DNA of 64,000 nucleotides, taken from assembly GCF_003287875.1 (NCBI RefSeq), contig NZ_QMKK01000054.1, forward strand, positions 434,001 through 498,000, read 5' to 3'. Below are positions 18,296-26,569 of the stretch, one piece after another. The stretch is from Martinezella tropici (GTDB lineage: Bacteria > Pseudomonadota > Alphaproteobacteria > Rhizobiales > Rhizobiaceae). The notes under the pieces are model-generated. The model made no database searches and was not told where the DNA came from. It saw only the letters and a program-made list of their open reading frames with translations. A program made the translations under genes and the position numbers. Each line of letters opens with the position of its first letter. The stretch's first letter is position 1.

Positions 18296-19157
18296 TCTTT
18301 CTGCAGCTGCCGAAACGGGTCATTCCGTCATCACCGAAAGCCGGCTCGCGCGCATCACCTTCATATTGATTTCGCTCGCCTTTTTGACGTTGATGGTGCT
18401 CCTGCCCCTGGCCGCCGTCTTTGTCGAGGCTTTCCGCAAGGGGATCGAGACCTTTTTTGGAGCTCTGGTCGACGAGGAGACCTTCGCAGCGATCCGGCTG
18501 ACATTGATCGTTGCTGGCATCAGTGTGCCGTTGAACCTCGTCTGCGGCATTGCGGCCGCCTGGGCGATCGCCAAGTTCGAATTCAAGGGCAAGGCCTTAC
18601 TGACGACGCTGATCGATCTGCCATTCTCGGTGTCGCCGGTCATATCGGGCCTTGTCTTCGTGCTGTTGTTCAATTCGAACAGCACACTCGGCCCTTGGCT
18701 GCAGGGCCACGGCATTCAGATCCTGTTTGCGGTTCCCGGGCTGGTGCTGGCGACGATGTTCGTCACCTTTCCCTTCGTCGCGCGCGAATTGATCCCGCTA
18801 ATGCAGGAGCAGGGCAGCGCGGACGAAGAGGCGGCGCTGTCGCTCGGGGCCAATGGCTGGCAGACCTTCTGGCATGTCACGCTGCCGAACATCAAATGGG
18901 GCCTGCTTTACGGCGTGCTGCTCTGCAACGCCCGCGCCATGGGTGAGTTCGGAGCCGTTTCGGTCGTTTCGGGTCATATCCGCGGCGAAACCAACACCAT
19001 GCCCCTGCAGGTCGAAATTCTTTATAACGAATATAATTTTTCGGGGGCATTCGCGGTTGCCACGCTCCTGGCCCTGCTCGCCCTTGTCACATTGATACTG
19101 AAGACGCTGCTGGAAATGCGCTATAGCGAAGAGATCGCAGCTAGCCGGCGTCACTGA
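18279..19157 (+). CDS. cysW: sulfate/thiosulfate ABC transporter permease CysW
   Basis: A 292-residue permease with six hydrophobic helices. [21 protein letters not shown] and the EAA loop [22 protein letters not shown] are CysW hallmarks, as is [27 protein letters not shown] precedes the ATG at 18279, inside the end of cysT. Forms the membrane channel with CysT. Confidence 0.95.
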   Translation: MAMAHDLSAAAETGHSVITESRLARITFILISLAFLTLMVLLPLAAVFVEAFRKGIETFFGALVDEETFAAIRLTLIVAGISVPLNLVCGIAAAWAIAKFEFKGKALLTTLIDLPFSVSPVISGLVFVLLFNSNSTLGPWLQGHGIQILFAVPGLVLATMFVTFPFVARELIPLMQEQGSADEEAALSLGANGWQTFWHVTLPNIKWGLLYGVLLCNARAMGEFGAVSVVSGHIRGETNTMPLQVEILYNEYNFSGAFAVATLLALLALVTLILKTLLEMRYSEEIAASRRH

Positions 19158-19168
19158 AGGAATTCTTG

Positions 19169-20215
19169 ATGGAAGTTCGCGTTCAAAACCTGCGTAAGGA
19201 ATTCGGTCGCTTTCCCGCATTGCATGACGTGTCGCTGGATATCCGCTCGAGCGAATTGATTGCGCTTCTTGGTCCATCGGGCTCCGGCAAGACGACGCTA
19301 CTGCGCCTGATTGCCGGATTGGAGACCCCGACGGAGGGGCAGATCTTCTTCGGCGAAGAGGATGCGTCGCGAAAGACGGTGCAGCAGCGCAATATCGGCT
19401 TCGTGTTTCAGCACTACGCGCTGTTTCGGCACATGACCGTGCTCGACAACGTCTCTTTCGGCCTGAAAGTCCGCTCGGCATCGCGTCGTCCGCCACGCGA
19501 TGAAATTCGCCGGCGTGCCCTGGAGCTGTTGGAGCTGGTGCAACTGAACGGCCTAGAGAAGCGTTATCCGGCCCAGCTTTCCGGCGGTCAGCGCCAGCGC
19601 GTTGCACTGGCGCGCGCCATGGCCGTCGAGCCAAACGTGCTGCTTCTGGACGAGCCCTTCGGCGCTCTCGATGCTCAGGTCCGCAAGGACCTGCGCAAGT
19701 GGCTGCGGGAAATCCATGACCGGACCGGCCATACTACCGTCTTCGTGACCCATGACCAGGAGGAGGCGCTGGAACTCGCCGACCGCGTCGTCGTGCTCAA
19801 CAAGGGGGCTATCGAGCAGGTCGGAACGCCGGACGAGATCTACGACTCGCCGAATTCTCCTTTCGTCTACGGCTTCATCGGCCAGTCCAACCGTCTCAAG
19901 GTGCGCATCACCAGCGGCGAGATCTGGTTCGATGACAAGCCGCTGGGGCTCAGCACGCCGCATGAGCCTGATGGCGAAGCCTATCTCTATTTCCGACCCC
20001 ACGATATCGAGATCCGCGACGGCGATGGCGGCGCGATTGCAGGTTTGCTCGTTGCCAGCAGGCGCGTGGCAGGCACCCGCCATCTTGAGATCAACATCGG
20101 TGCCGAGCACGATCCTATCGAGATCGAGCTGCCGCCGAACAAGGCGGATGCCTTGGATCGCAACCGTATCGCCTTCAGGCCGACACGCTGGAAGCTGTTT
20201 CGCGACGGCAGCTGA
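19169..20215 (+). CDS. cysA: sulfate/thiosulfate ABC transporter ATP-binding protein CysA
   Basis: A 348-residue ABC ATPase. Walker [10 protein letters not shown], signature [14 protein letters not shown], Walker [13 protein letters not shown] and the H-loop [16 protein letters not shown] are present; the last 110 residues form the regulatory TOBE-type domain usual for CysA. The ATG at 19169 is taken rather than the adjacent TTG; GAAGGAATT is upstream. Last gene of the importer operon, followed by palindromic sequence at 20216-20309. Confidence 0.95.
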   Translation: MEVRVQNLRKEFGRFPALHDVSLDIRSSELIALLGPSGSGKTTLLRLIAGLETPTEGQIFFGEEDASRKTVQQRNIGFVFQHYALFRHMTVLDNVSFGLKVRSASRRPPRDEIRRRALELLELVQLNGLEKRYPAQLSGGQRQRVALARAMAVEPNVLLLDEPFGALDAQVRKDLRKWLREIHDRTGHTTVFVTHDQEEALELADRVVVLNKGAIEQVGTPDEIYDSPNSPFVYGFIGQSNRLKVRITSGEIWFDDKPLGLSTPHEPDGEAYLYFRPHDIEIRDGDGGAIAGLLVASRRVAGTRHLEINIGAEHDPIEIELPPNKADALDRNRIAFRPTRWKLFRDGS

Positions 20216-20250
20216 AGCGGTTCAGTTTTTCACGGAATCTCTGAACCGCT
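20216..20250. terminator. inverted repeat in the cysA-udh convergent gap
   Basis: AGCGGTTCAG and CTGAACCGCT form a perfect 10-bp stem with a 15-base loop directly after the cysA stop. Together with the second palindrome at 20269-20309 it probably forms a two-way terminator. The sequence resembles palindromic units that I recall being frequent in Rhizobium intergenic DNA. Confidence 0.55.
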
Positions 20251-20268
20251 CCGTCTCGTCGTTTTCCA

Positions 20269-20309
20269 GCAATTCCAGGAAAGCCGCAGTGTAATTTTCC
20301 TGGAATTGC
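20269..20309. terminator. second inverted repeat in the cysA-udh gap
   Basis: GCAATTCCAGGAAA and TTTCCTGGAATTGC form a perfect 14-bp stem with a 13-base loop, ending 7 bases from the stop codon of the leftward udh gene. Stem sequence is of the AATTCCAGG type common between rhizobial genes. Likely terminates or protects both convergent transcripts. Confidence 0.6.
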
Positions 20310-20316
20310 CTGAGGG

Positions 20317-21114
20317 TCAGTCTTCCGGATGGCCGGCCGAGGCGAAGCCGCCGCCCTGGTAGATGACGGTCGGATCATTGGGATCCTCCGGCGGTGCTTT
20401 CGATAGGATTTCGGCCCGCCACGGCGCTGCGCTATCGCGCGGCTTCCAGCCGAGGAAGGCAGCGTTGCTATTGTCCCACCATTGTTCGTCATTGTCGGAG
20501 GCGCCGTAGACGATCGTGTGCCCGAGCCTTGGTGCATCGAAAGCACAGCCGCAAAGGGAAAGAAAGTCCCTGACGCTGAACCAGGTGGCCAGCATGCGCG
20601 TATTGCGCGGCTCGGGGAAGCAGGAGCCAATGCGCACCGAAAGCGTCTCCTGGCCGAACTTGTCGAAGTAGAGGCTCGCGACCGCTTCGCCGAACACCTT
20701 GGAAACACCATAGAGCGAATCCGGTCGGGTCGGCACCTTGTTGTCGATCCGCTCGTCGCGGCGATAGAAGCCAATCGTGTGGTTGGAGCTCGCAAAGACG
20801 ATACGCGGCCTGCCGGCGGCGCGCGCCGCCTCGTAGAGATTATAGAGGCCGACGATATTCCCCTGCAGGATCATGTCGAAAGGCTTCTCCACCGAGATGC
20901 CGCCAAGATGGATGATGCCGTCGACACCCTTGACCATGGCATCGACGCCGCCGCGATCGGAAAGGTCGCAGGCGACGAAACGCTCGTTCGGACGGAGATC
21001 GTTTATCGGCGTCAGATCGGACAATACAACGCTCTCGGCAATCTGCGGCAGAAGCGGCCGGATTGCCTGGCCAACACCGCCGGCGGCGCCGGTCAGCAAC
21101 AGAGTTTTCAGCAT
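20317..21114 (-). CDS. udh: uronate dehydrogenase
   Basis: A 265-residue NAD-dependent short-chain/epimerase-fold enzyme. TGAAGGVG near the N-terminus binds NAD; HLGGISVEKPF, IVFASSNHTIGFY, the YGVSK catalytic Tyr-Lys pair and YFDKFGQET match Agrobacterium uronate dehydrogenase closely and the length is the same. That enzyme oxidises galacturonate or glucuronate to the aldarolactone. No other uronate genes are adjacent, so it is an isolated copy here. Confidence 0.88.
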   Translation of the reverse strand: MLKTLLLTGAAGGVGQAIRPLLPQIAESVVLSDLTPINDLRPNERFVACDLSDRGGVDAMVKGVDGIIHLGGISVEKPFDMILQGNIVGLYNLYEAARAAGRPRIVFASSNHTIGFYRRDERIDNKVPTRPDSLYGVSKVFGEAVASLYFDKFGQETLSVRIGSCFPEPRNTRMLATWFSVRDFLSLCGCAFDAPRLGHTIVYGASDNDEQWWDNSNAAFLGWKPRDSAAPWRAEILSKAPPEDPNDPTVIYQGGGFASAGHPED

Positions 21115-21217
21115 GATTGTCTCCCGGATCGGTCATTTCGGCGGGGAGCCTATAAGATGGTCCGTCGCCCGTCATCACATATATCGGTGGGATCAACATG
21201 AAGCATGTCGATAGCGT

Positions 21218-22057
21218 TTAGGCAGTCTGTGAATGCGCCCGGGCGTCGAAGTCGAGCGCTTCCAGACTGACCACGGCCTTGATGGGCAGGTGATCGGAAG
21301 CCACGCGCGCCAGCGGCGAGTCATGCACCTCGACCGCCGAGATCATGCCGCGGCGGTTTGCCATGATGCGATCGAGCGCCAGAAGCGGCAGCGTCGAGGG
21401 AAAGCTCGGAACAGCGGGAGGAAGCGGGCCGAAGGCGGCCTGAAAGGTGTTGAGCGATGAGCGATCGCCCAGCCGCCACTCGTTGAGGTCGCCGAGCAAG
21501 ATGGTCGGGACCTCGCCGCCATCGCTCATCAGGTCGACGATCAGGCGGGCCTGCTGCGCCCGCGACCGGTGCAGCAGGCCAAGATGCGCGGCAATGATCC
21601 TGATGCTTCCGCCACGCGCCAGTTCCAATTCGGCGATCAGGGCACCGCGCGGCTCCAGCCCCGGCAGGCTTATCTGATGCACGTCGCGCACCGTGCCCTG
21701 TTTGAAAAGAACGACATTGCCATGCCAGCCATGTGCCTTGGTAACGCCGGCGACAGGCACCGGGGTAAGCCCGGTCTCGCGTTCGAGCCGGCGCAGATCG
21801 AGGATGCCCGTGCGTTCGCCGAAACGCGTATCGGCCTCCTGCAGGCCGATGACGTCGGCATCGATTTCATGAATGACCCGGCTGGTCCTTTCCGGATCGA
21901 AGCGCCGGTCGGCGCCGACGCATTTATGGACATTATAGGAGGCGATCAGCGTGCCCTGAGGGCGATCAGGCTTGCCGACCGGCTTGGCGCGCGATTTGTT
22001 CCGGCTCTTCAGGCTTTCCAGAATGCTCGCACGGAGACTTTCTTTCTTTTTCTTCAT
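21218..22057 (-). CDS. endonuclease/exonuclease/phosphatase family protein
   Basis: A 279-residue EEP-fold hydrolase. The Mg-binding and catalytic motifs are SYNVHK, IGLQEAD, ILLGDLNEW and the C-terminal SDHLPIKA. About 30 lysine/arginine-rich residues precede the domain and there is no signal peptide. The next gene upstream on the same strand is cardiolipin synthase, a pairing that suggests a lipid head-group or phosphodiester substrate, but a nuclease role cannot be excluded. Confidence 0.8.
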   Translation of the reverse strand: MKKKKESLRASILESLKSRNKSRAKPVGKPDRPQGTLIASYNVHKCVGADRRFDPERTSRVIHEIDADVIGLQEADTRFGERTGILDLRRLERETGLTPVPVAGVTKAHGWHGNVVLFKQGTVRDVHQISLPGLEPRGALIAELELARGGSIRIIAAHLGLLHRSRAQQARLIVDLMSDGGEVPTILLGDLNEWRLGDRSSLNTFQAAFGPLPPAVPSFPSTLPLLALDRIMANRRGMISAVEVHDSPLARVASDHLPIKAVVSLEALDFDARAHSQTA

Positions 22058-22180
22058 CTATCCGTCGACCGTTCTTTGATCAGATCATGTCGGACACATG
22101 CATGGGAGTATAAGAAGCGATAATCGGCCTTGTCATGTAAAAAGGCTGCGACAGGGATAGATTGTCTATGGGCTCGACCG

Positions 22181-23644
22181 TCAGAGATAGGGCGAACCGA
22201 GCCAGAGAACCTTCTCGATGAGCCTGACGACGAAGGGACGTGCCCGGAGCTTTTCGAGATCGACCGGACGCGCCGTTTCCAGGATTGCGCCGATATGAGC
22301 ATCGATCGTGCCGGCGAAACCGCGATCGAGCACCTCCAGATCCACTTCGAAATTGAGTCGCAGGGAGCGGGGATCGAGATTGGAGGAGCCGACATAGGCC
22401 CAGATTCCATCGATCGCCAGCAGCTTGGAATGATTGAACGGGCCTTCGGCGCGCCAGATGCGGCAATAGTTCTTCAGCATCTGGTCGAACTGCGCCGTCA
22501 TGGCACGGTCGACAAGCACGAGATTGTTGGCGGTCGGCACGACAATGTCGACCTCGACGCCGCGCCGGGCTGCCGTGACCAGCGCGCTGATCAGCTCCCG
22601 ATCCGGCAGGAAATACGGCGACATGATGCGGATCGATTTATGTGCAACCGACAGGGCACCGATGAGCATCTTGTGGTTGGTCTCGACGCTGCGGTCCGGG
22701 CCGGAAGCGACCACCCGCATGAAGACAGCCGCTCCCGGCTCATTGGAGGGCGCTGCAATCCGCCATTCGTTTCCGCTGAGGACCTCGCCGGTGGTAAAGC
22801 GCCAGTCCTCGGCGGCTGTATTGAAAAGATCGGCAACCGCCGGGCCTGTCACGCAGAAATGCATGTCGCGGGCGCAATGGTCATGGGCAAATTCCCGCGT
22901 GAATCCCTGGCGGATATTCATGCCGCCGGTAAAGGCGATCCGTCCGTCGATGCTCAGAATCTTGCGGTGGGTGCGCAGATTGGCGTAGGGCAGTCTGAGG
23001 CCCATGATGACATTGCCGTTGAAGACGTCGACCTCGACGCCGCCCTGACTGAGATAGCCCATGATGCTTGGCACCGAATAGCGGGCCCCGACGGCATCGA
23101 TCAGCACGCGCACGCTGACGCCGCGTTTGGCGGCGGCGATCAGGGCGTCGGCGATGCGCAGGCCGATCGGGTCGCGATCGAAAATATAGGTCTCCATCAG
23201 GATGCTGCGTTCGGCGCCATCTATCGCAGCTTTCATTGCCCCGTAAGCGGCGTCGCCGCTGGTCAGCATTTCGATCGTGTTGCCGGTGCTCATCGTATAG
23301 CGGACGACGCGGTCGCCGAGCGTTTTCATCGAGCCGAAACGCTCGCCGAAAAGCCGCCGCACCCGGTCGTCCTCGGCATCGAAGCTGGAGAGTTCTCCGT
23401 TCGCATCCTTGCGAAAAAGCGCATCTCGCTGTGAACTGAGCGAGGCCCTGCGGATGCGGTTGATGCCCGCAAAAGCATAGAGCGCGGCGCCAATGATGGG
23501 CGACAGGATCACGACACCGACCCAGCCGATCGCCGCGCGAACATCCTCTTTGGTCATTGCCGCATGGATCGCGGCGGCTGCCCCCAACCCAATGGACAGG
23601 ACAGCGAGAACTTGGCCCCAATGGGCATCCACCAGGTCGATCAT
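22181..23644 (-). CDS. cls: cardiolipin synthase (phospholipase D family)
   Basis: A 487-residue membrane enzyme with two N-terminal helices (VLAVLSIGLGAAAAIHAAM and VVILSPIIGAALYAFAGI) and two HKD motifs: HRKILSIDG and HSKLLAIDG, each followed by the usual GG/SS strand end. It joins two phosphatidylglycerol molecules into cardiolipin at the inner membrane. It lies 123 bases upstream of the EEP gene on the same strand and may be cotranscribed. Confidence 0.92.
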   Translation of the reverse strand: MIDLVDAHWGQVLAVLSIGLGAAAAIHAAMTKEDVRAAIGWVGVVILSPIIGAALYAFAGINRIRRASLSSQRDALFRKDANGELSSFDAEDDRVRRLFGERFGSMKTLGDRVVRYTMSTGNTIEMLTSGDAAYGAMKAAIDGAERSILMETYIFDRDPIGLRIADALIAAAKRGVSVRVLIDAVGARYSVPSIMGYLSQGGVEVDVFNGNVIMGLRLPYANLRTHRKILSIDGRIAFTGGMNIRQGFTREFAHDHCARDMHFCVTGPAVADLFNTAAEDWRFTTGEVLSGNEWRIAAPSNEPGAAVFMRVVASGPDRSVETNHKMLIGALSVAHKSIRIMSPYFLPDRELISALVTAARRGVEVDIVVPTANNLVLVDRAMTAQFDQMLKNYCRIWRAEGPFNHSKLLAIDGIWAYVGSSNLDPRSLRLNFEVDLEVLDRGFAGTIDAHIGAILETARPVDLEKLRARPFVVRLIEKVLWLGSPYL

Positions 23645-23992
23645 GGCGCGAGTATATCTCTGCCCGCAAAAGCTGCAACGAGCTGGCTTGCGATTGCAGA
23701 TCTTTGGCCGATTATGGTGCTAAAACTCATCCTATTAGATATTTTTAATTGAAGACAGTTGTTGGCGCCTTCATACTTAGGGTGCTTCGGCTGCTTCGCT
23801 ACCGTCCCCCACGGTAACTTTGTTTCTTGTTTGAAGCGCCACTGCGTTCGGGAGCCGAGACCGAAGAAAACAAGCCTGGCATTGTTTAGGCCATGGCGTC
23901 TCGGATGCTCGGGGGAGGCGTGAAAGCCCGCGTTTCAAGAACGGGCATTGTTCATCGAAACCATGTTCAATGATGCGAACGGAGAACAGCAG
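23645..23992. other. intergenic region before the DUF2934 gene
   Basis: About 350 bases with no convincing frame. It separates the leftward cls gene from the rightward small-protein genes and so should hold two promoters. A short GCCCG...CGGGC stem is present near 23920-23945. I could not identify a clear sigma-factor consensus. Confidence 0.5.
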
Positions 23993-24253
23993 ATGTTGGA
24001 ATCTCGGGACGAATGGATCAAGAAGCGCGCATATGCCATCTGGGAGGAGGAGGGCCATCCCTTCGGGCGCGATGTCGAACACTGGGAACGGGCGAGCGGT
24101 GAACGCATCGCGCTCGACGAAAGTGCCGCGATCGCTATCGGAGGCGAAGCAAAGCCCAAAGCCAAACGCAAGCCGACCGCCGCCGCTGCCAAGGTGGTCG
24201 CCAAGCCGACGGCAAAGAAGGCATCGAAGAAAGCCGCAGTTGCAAAGGCGTAG
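23993..24253 (+). CDS. DUF2934 small protein with histone H1-like tail
   Basis: An 86-residue protein. The N-terminal 45 residues (RDEWIKKRAYAIWEEEGHPFGRDVEHWERA) are the DUF2934 domain, common in Rhizobiales and of unknown function. The C-terminal 40 residues are almost only Ala, Lys and Pro, like bacterial histone H1-like proteins, and may bind nucleic acid. The ATG at 23993 is chosen because GGAGA lies 7 bases upstream and it begins the domain; a TTG at 23948 is less likely. Followed by a good intrinsic terminator. Confidence 0.8.
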   Translation: MLESRDEWIKKRAYAIWEEEGHPFGRDVEHWERASGERIALDESAAIAIGGEAKPKAKRKPTAAAAKVVAKPTAKKASKKAAVAKA

Positions 24254-24287
24254 GGCGCGCTGGTTTTAGAGGTACGGCAAAGACCGG

Positions 24288-24325
24288 GGCGGTTCGATGG
24301 CAGACATCGAGCCGCCTCTCTTTTT
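24288..24325 (+). terminator. intrinsic terminator after the DUF2934 gene
   Basis: GGCGGTTCGATG and CATCGAGCCGCC form a 12-bp stem with one G-U pair and a 5-base loop, followed by TCTCTTTTT. This is the clearest Rho-independent terminator in the window. Confidence 0.8.
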
Positions 24326-24429
24326 GGGCTGTTGCAGGAGAAATATTCGCAATAATTTCGGTCATTTGGGGCCTGATCGCGAAATAGCTGTCACACAGCG
24401 ATGCTACCAAGTGAAAAGGGAGCCACGCA

Positions 24430-24525
24430 ATGAGCTGCAGCCATATCGATGATCTGGAAATGACTGGTACTACGATCGTCACAGCATACTGCCTTTTGCG
24501 TTTTGGCGGCAGTGCCGGGGGGTGA
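24430..24525 (+). CDS. 31-residue possible leader peptide
   Basis: Frame ATGAGCTGC...GGGGGGTGA encodes a 31-residue peptide beginning MSCSHIDDLEMTG. AGGGAG is 8 bases upstream of the ATG, and the stop overlaps the GTG start of the next small gene (GTGA), the layout of translational coupling. No family recognised; it may be only a leader that feeds ribosomes into the next frame, or chance. Confidence 0.3.
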   Translation: MSCSHIDDLEMTGTTIVTAYCLLRFGGSAGG

Positions 24526-24725
24526 TTGAGGTGACGTCCCTTCTCGTACTTGCGGCGATCTATCTTGTGGCGGCGCTGATCCTCATCCTGATCATCGACC
24601 GTTCCGTCGGCATGTTTTTCCCGGCATCAGCCAAACGCCGGGCGACGCGGCAGCACGATCGGCGCCTGTGGCCGTTTTCGGCCAATCGCAATTCTCCCGG
24701 CCAGGTATCGGAACCTTTTCCGTGA
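24522..24725 (+). CDS. 67-residue single-pass membrane protein
   Basis: Starts with GTG inside the stop of the preceding 31-residue frame. One strong N-terminal membrane helix (LLVLAAIYLVAALILILII) is followed by a polar, Arg-rich tail ending in PFP. An alternative GTG start is nine bases further on. No family recognised. Its 3' end overlaps a candidate stress promoter for the next gene. Confidence 0.45.
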   Translation: MIEVTSLLVLAAIYLVAALILILIIDRSVGMFFPASAKRRATRQHDRRLWPFSANRNSPGQVSEPFP

Positions 24726-24734
24726 CGACGTGTT
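24710..24734 (+). promoter_or_regulatory. EcfG/RpoE2-type general stress promoter candidate
   Basis: GGAAC-N16-TGTT fits the alphaproteobacterial EcfG consensus (GGAAC, 16-17 bases, CGTT) in all but one position. It ends 30 bases before the ATG at 24765, a normal distance for a short leader. Confidence 0.45.
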
Positions 24735-24764
24735 GCTCTTTCTTCCATAGTAAGGAGAAAGATC

Positions 24765-25079
24765 ATGCCACGAGGAGACAAATCGGCCTATACCGACAAG
24801 CAGAAACGCAAGGCCGAGCATATCGAGGAAGGCTATGAAGACCGCGGTGTCTCGCATGGAGAGGCGGAACGACGCGCGTGGGCGACCGTAAACAAAGAAA
24901 GCGGCGGCGGCAAAAAGTCCGGCTCGGGCCGCGGCCATGCGGAAAGTCATGAATCTTCCGAGAAGGGCGGCAAGATCGGCGGACGCGCCGCCGCAAAACG
25001 CCCGGCGTCGGAACGCTCCGCTTCCGCAAAGAAGGCGGCCGCGACACGTAAACGTCATGAACACCGAGCGCATTCATAG
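24765..25079 (+). CDS. small basic protein of the plasmid-stabilisation/KGG type
   Basis: A 104-residue, lysine- and glycine-rich hydrophilic protein. The N-terminal part DKQKRKAEHIEEGYEDRGVSHGEAERRAWATVNKE... belongs to a widespread family often annotated as plasmid stabilisation protein, without experimental function. The C-terminal half (GKIGGRAAAKRPASERSASA) is low-complexity and basic. AAGGAG lies 7-8 bases before the ATG. The candidate EcfG promoter suggests induction in general stress. Confidence 0.75.
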   Translation: MPRGDKSAYTDKQKRKAEHIEEGYEDRGVSHGEAERRAWATVNKESGGGKKSGSGRGHAESHESSEKGGKIGGRAAAKRPASERSASAKKAAATRKRHEHRAHS

Positions 25080-25259
25080 GCTGCGCTTGAATGCCGAATT
25101 CTGGGTTGGCGCGCATTGACCGGTGAGGTGATGTCATTTCGTCGGCTCGCGATCGTCGACACCCTTCCGTTCCGGAATATGGATTTCTGCGCGAGGCCAA
25201 CCGGTGATTCACGCCGATCGTCGCTGGTAGCCTATTCAATTCTCGGGAGGGAAAGCCGA

Positions 25260-25997
25260 ATGCCTTATGAACTCTACTATTGGGACGGCATCCAGGGACG
25301 TGGCGAATTCGTCCGGCTGGCATTGGAGCAGGCCGGCGCCGACTATATCGATATCTGCCGTGGCAAGGCGAGCGCAGGGCAGGGAATGCCGGCTATGCTG
25401 GCGATCATGGAAAATGGCGAAGGGTCCAATATCCCGTTTGCTCCGCCGTTTTTAAAGGACGGTGACGTCATCATTCCGCATGTGGCAAATATTCTGATGT
25501 ATCTCGGCTTGAAATTCGGCCTTGCACCAAAGGACGAAGCACAGCGTCATGTGTTGAATGGCCTGCAATTGACGATCACCGATCTCGTTGCCGAGGTGCA
25601 TGATACGCATCATCCTATAGCCATTTCGAAATATTATGAGGACCAGAAGCGAGAAGCCAAGGCTCGCGCCGCCGAATTCATCGACAATCGTATTCCGAAG
25701 TTCCTCGGATATTTCGAGCGGGTACTGCAGCAAAATCCGGACGGACCGAACCATATTTTCGGCAAGAGCCTGACCTATGTCGATCTCTCGCTGTTCCAGA
25801 TCTATGAGGGGTTGCGTTATGCCTTTCCGCGCGCGACCGCACATCTGGACCGTCGCTATCCGCACTTGGCGGCACTGCATGCCGCTGTCATGAAACTGCC
25901 CAATATTGCTCGCTATCTTCAATCCGATCGCCGCATCCCCTTCAACGAGGACGGCATTTTCCGGCACTATCCGGAGCTGGATAAAGATATGGCGTGA
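25260..25997 (+). CDS. glutathione S-transferase family protein
   Basis: A 245-residue GST with an N-terminal thioredoxin-like domain (YELYYWDGIQGRGEFVRLALEQAG) and a C-terminal helical domain (KSLTYVDLSLFQIYEGL). GGGAGGGAAA precedes the ATG at 25260; an in-frame extension from 25116 is not supported. The spacing of the N-terminal domain is nonstandard, with an insertion (MPAMLAIMENGEG) before the PPFLKDGD strand. The substrate is unknown; general detoxification is usual. Followed after 3 bases by a membrane methyltransferase-like gene. Confidence 0.85.
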   Translation: MPYELYYWDGIQGRGEFVRLALEQAGADYIDICRGKASAGQGMPAMLAIMENGEGSNIPFAPPFLKDGDVIIPHVANILMYLGLKFGLAPKDEAQRHVLNGLQLTITDLVAEVHDTHHPIAISKYYEDQKREAKARAAEFIDNRIPKFLGYFERVLQQNPDGPNHIFGKSLTYVDLSLFQIYEGLRYAFPRATAHLDRRYPHLAALHAAVMKLPNIARYLQSDRRIPFNEDGIFRHYPELDKDMA

Positions 25998-26000
25998 GCG

Positions 26001-26567
26001 ATGCTCCTCTATCAATTCATTCCCGCGTGCTGGATCATCTGGCTGCTGATCTGGTTTTTTGCGTCCTTCGGCGGCAAGAAAACCGTGCGGCAGGAAGATC
26101 CGTTGTCGCGGCTTGGCAATACCGCGCCGATCTGGATCGGCGCGTTTTTTCTGGCGGTCAATCCTTCCTGGCTGGGGCCTCTGCGGTTTCGCCTAATCCC
26201 GCAGGATCTGACGTTCTATATGATCGGTGCGGCTTTGACCTTCGTCGGGCTCCTCTTCGCGATATGGGCCCGCTACCACATCGGTCGCAATTGGAGCGGG
26301 GTGATTACCCTCAAGGAAGATCACGCACTGATCCGTTCCGGACCCTACGCTCTTGTCCGCCATCCAATCTATTCCGGGCTGATGCTCGCCATCGTCGGTT
26401 CGGCCATCGCACGCGGCGATATCGCAGCCGTCCTTGCGATCGTCGCGGTGCTTTATGCCGTTTTGCGACGCGTATCCATCGAGGAAAGCTGGATGAGTGA
26501 GACTTTCGGTTCGGCTTATGCCGACTATAAAGCGAGCACGCCGGCACTAGTCCCGTTTCTTCTATAG
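26001..26567 (+). CDS. isoprenylcysteine carboxyl methyltransferase-like membrane protein
   Basis: A 188-residue integral membrane protein with about five helices. The C-terminal motif GPYALVRHPIYSGLM followed by EESWMSETFGSAYADYK is the SAM-binding signature of the ICMT/PEMT family. In bacteria such proteins methylate lipids or unknown small substrates. Begins 3 bases after the GST stop, probably in the same transcript; its stop is 2 bases from the end of the convergent ligD-type gene. Confidence 0.82.
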   Translation: MLLYQFIPACWIIWLLIWFFASFGGKKTVRQEDPLSRLGNTAPIWIGAFFLAVNPSWLGPLRFRLIPQDLTFYMIGAALTFVGLLFAIWARYHIGRNWSGVITLKEDHALIRSGPYALVRHPIYSGLMLAIVGSAIARGDIAAVLAIVAVLYAVLRRVSIEESWMSETFGSAYADYKASTPALVPFLL

Positions 26568-26569
26568 CG

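Noticed and set aside
22130-23434. Plus-strand frame opposite cardiolipin synthase
   Set aside because: The minus-strand frame has both HKD motifs and membrane helices; the opposite frame has none.
23645-24430. Search for a tRNA, small RNA or attachment site beside the small-protein genes
   Set aside because: No cloverleaf, tRNA end or direct-repeat pair was seen; only an intrinsic terminator could be supported.
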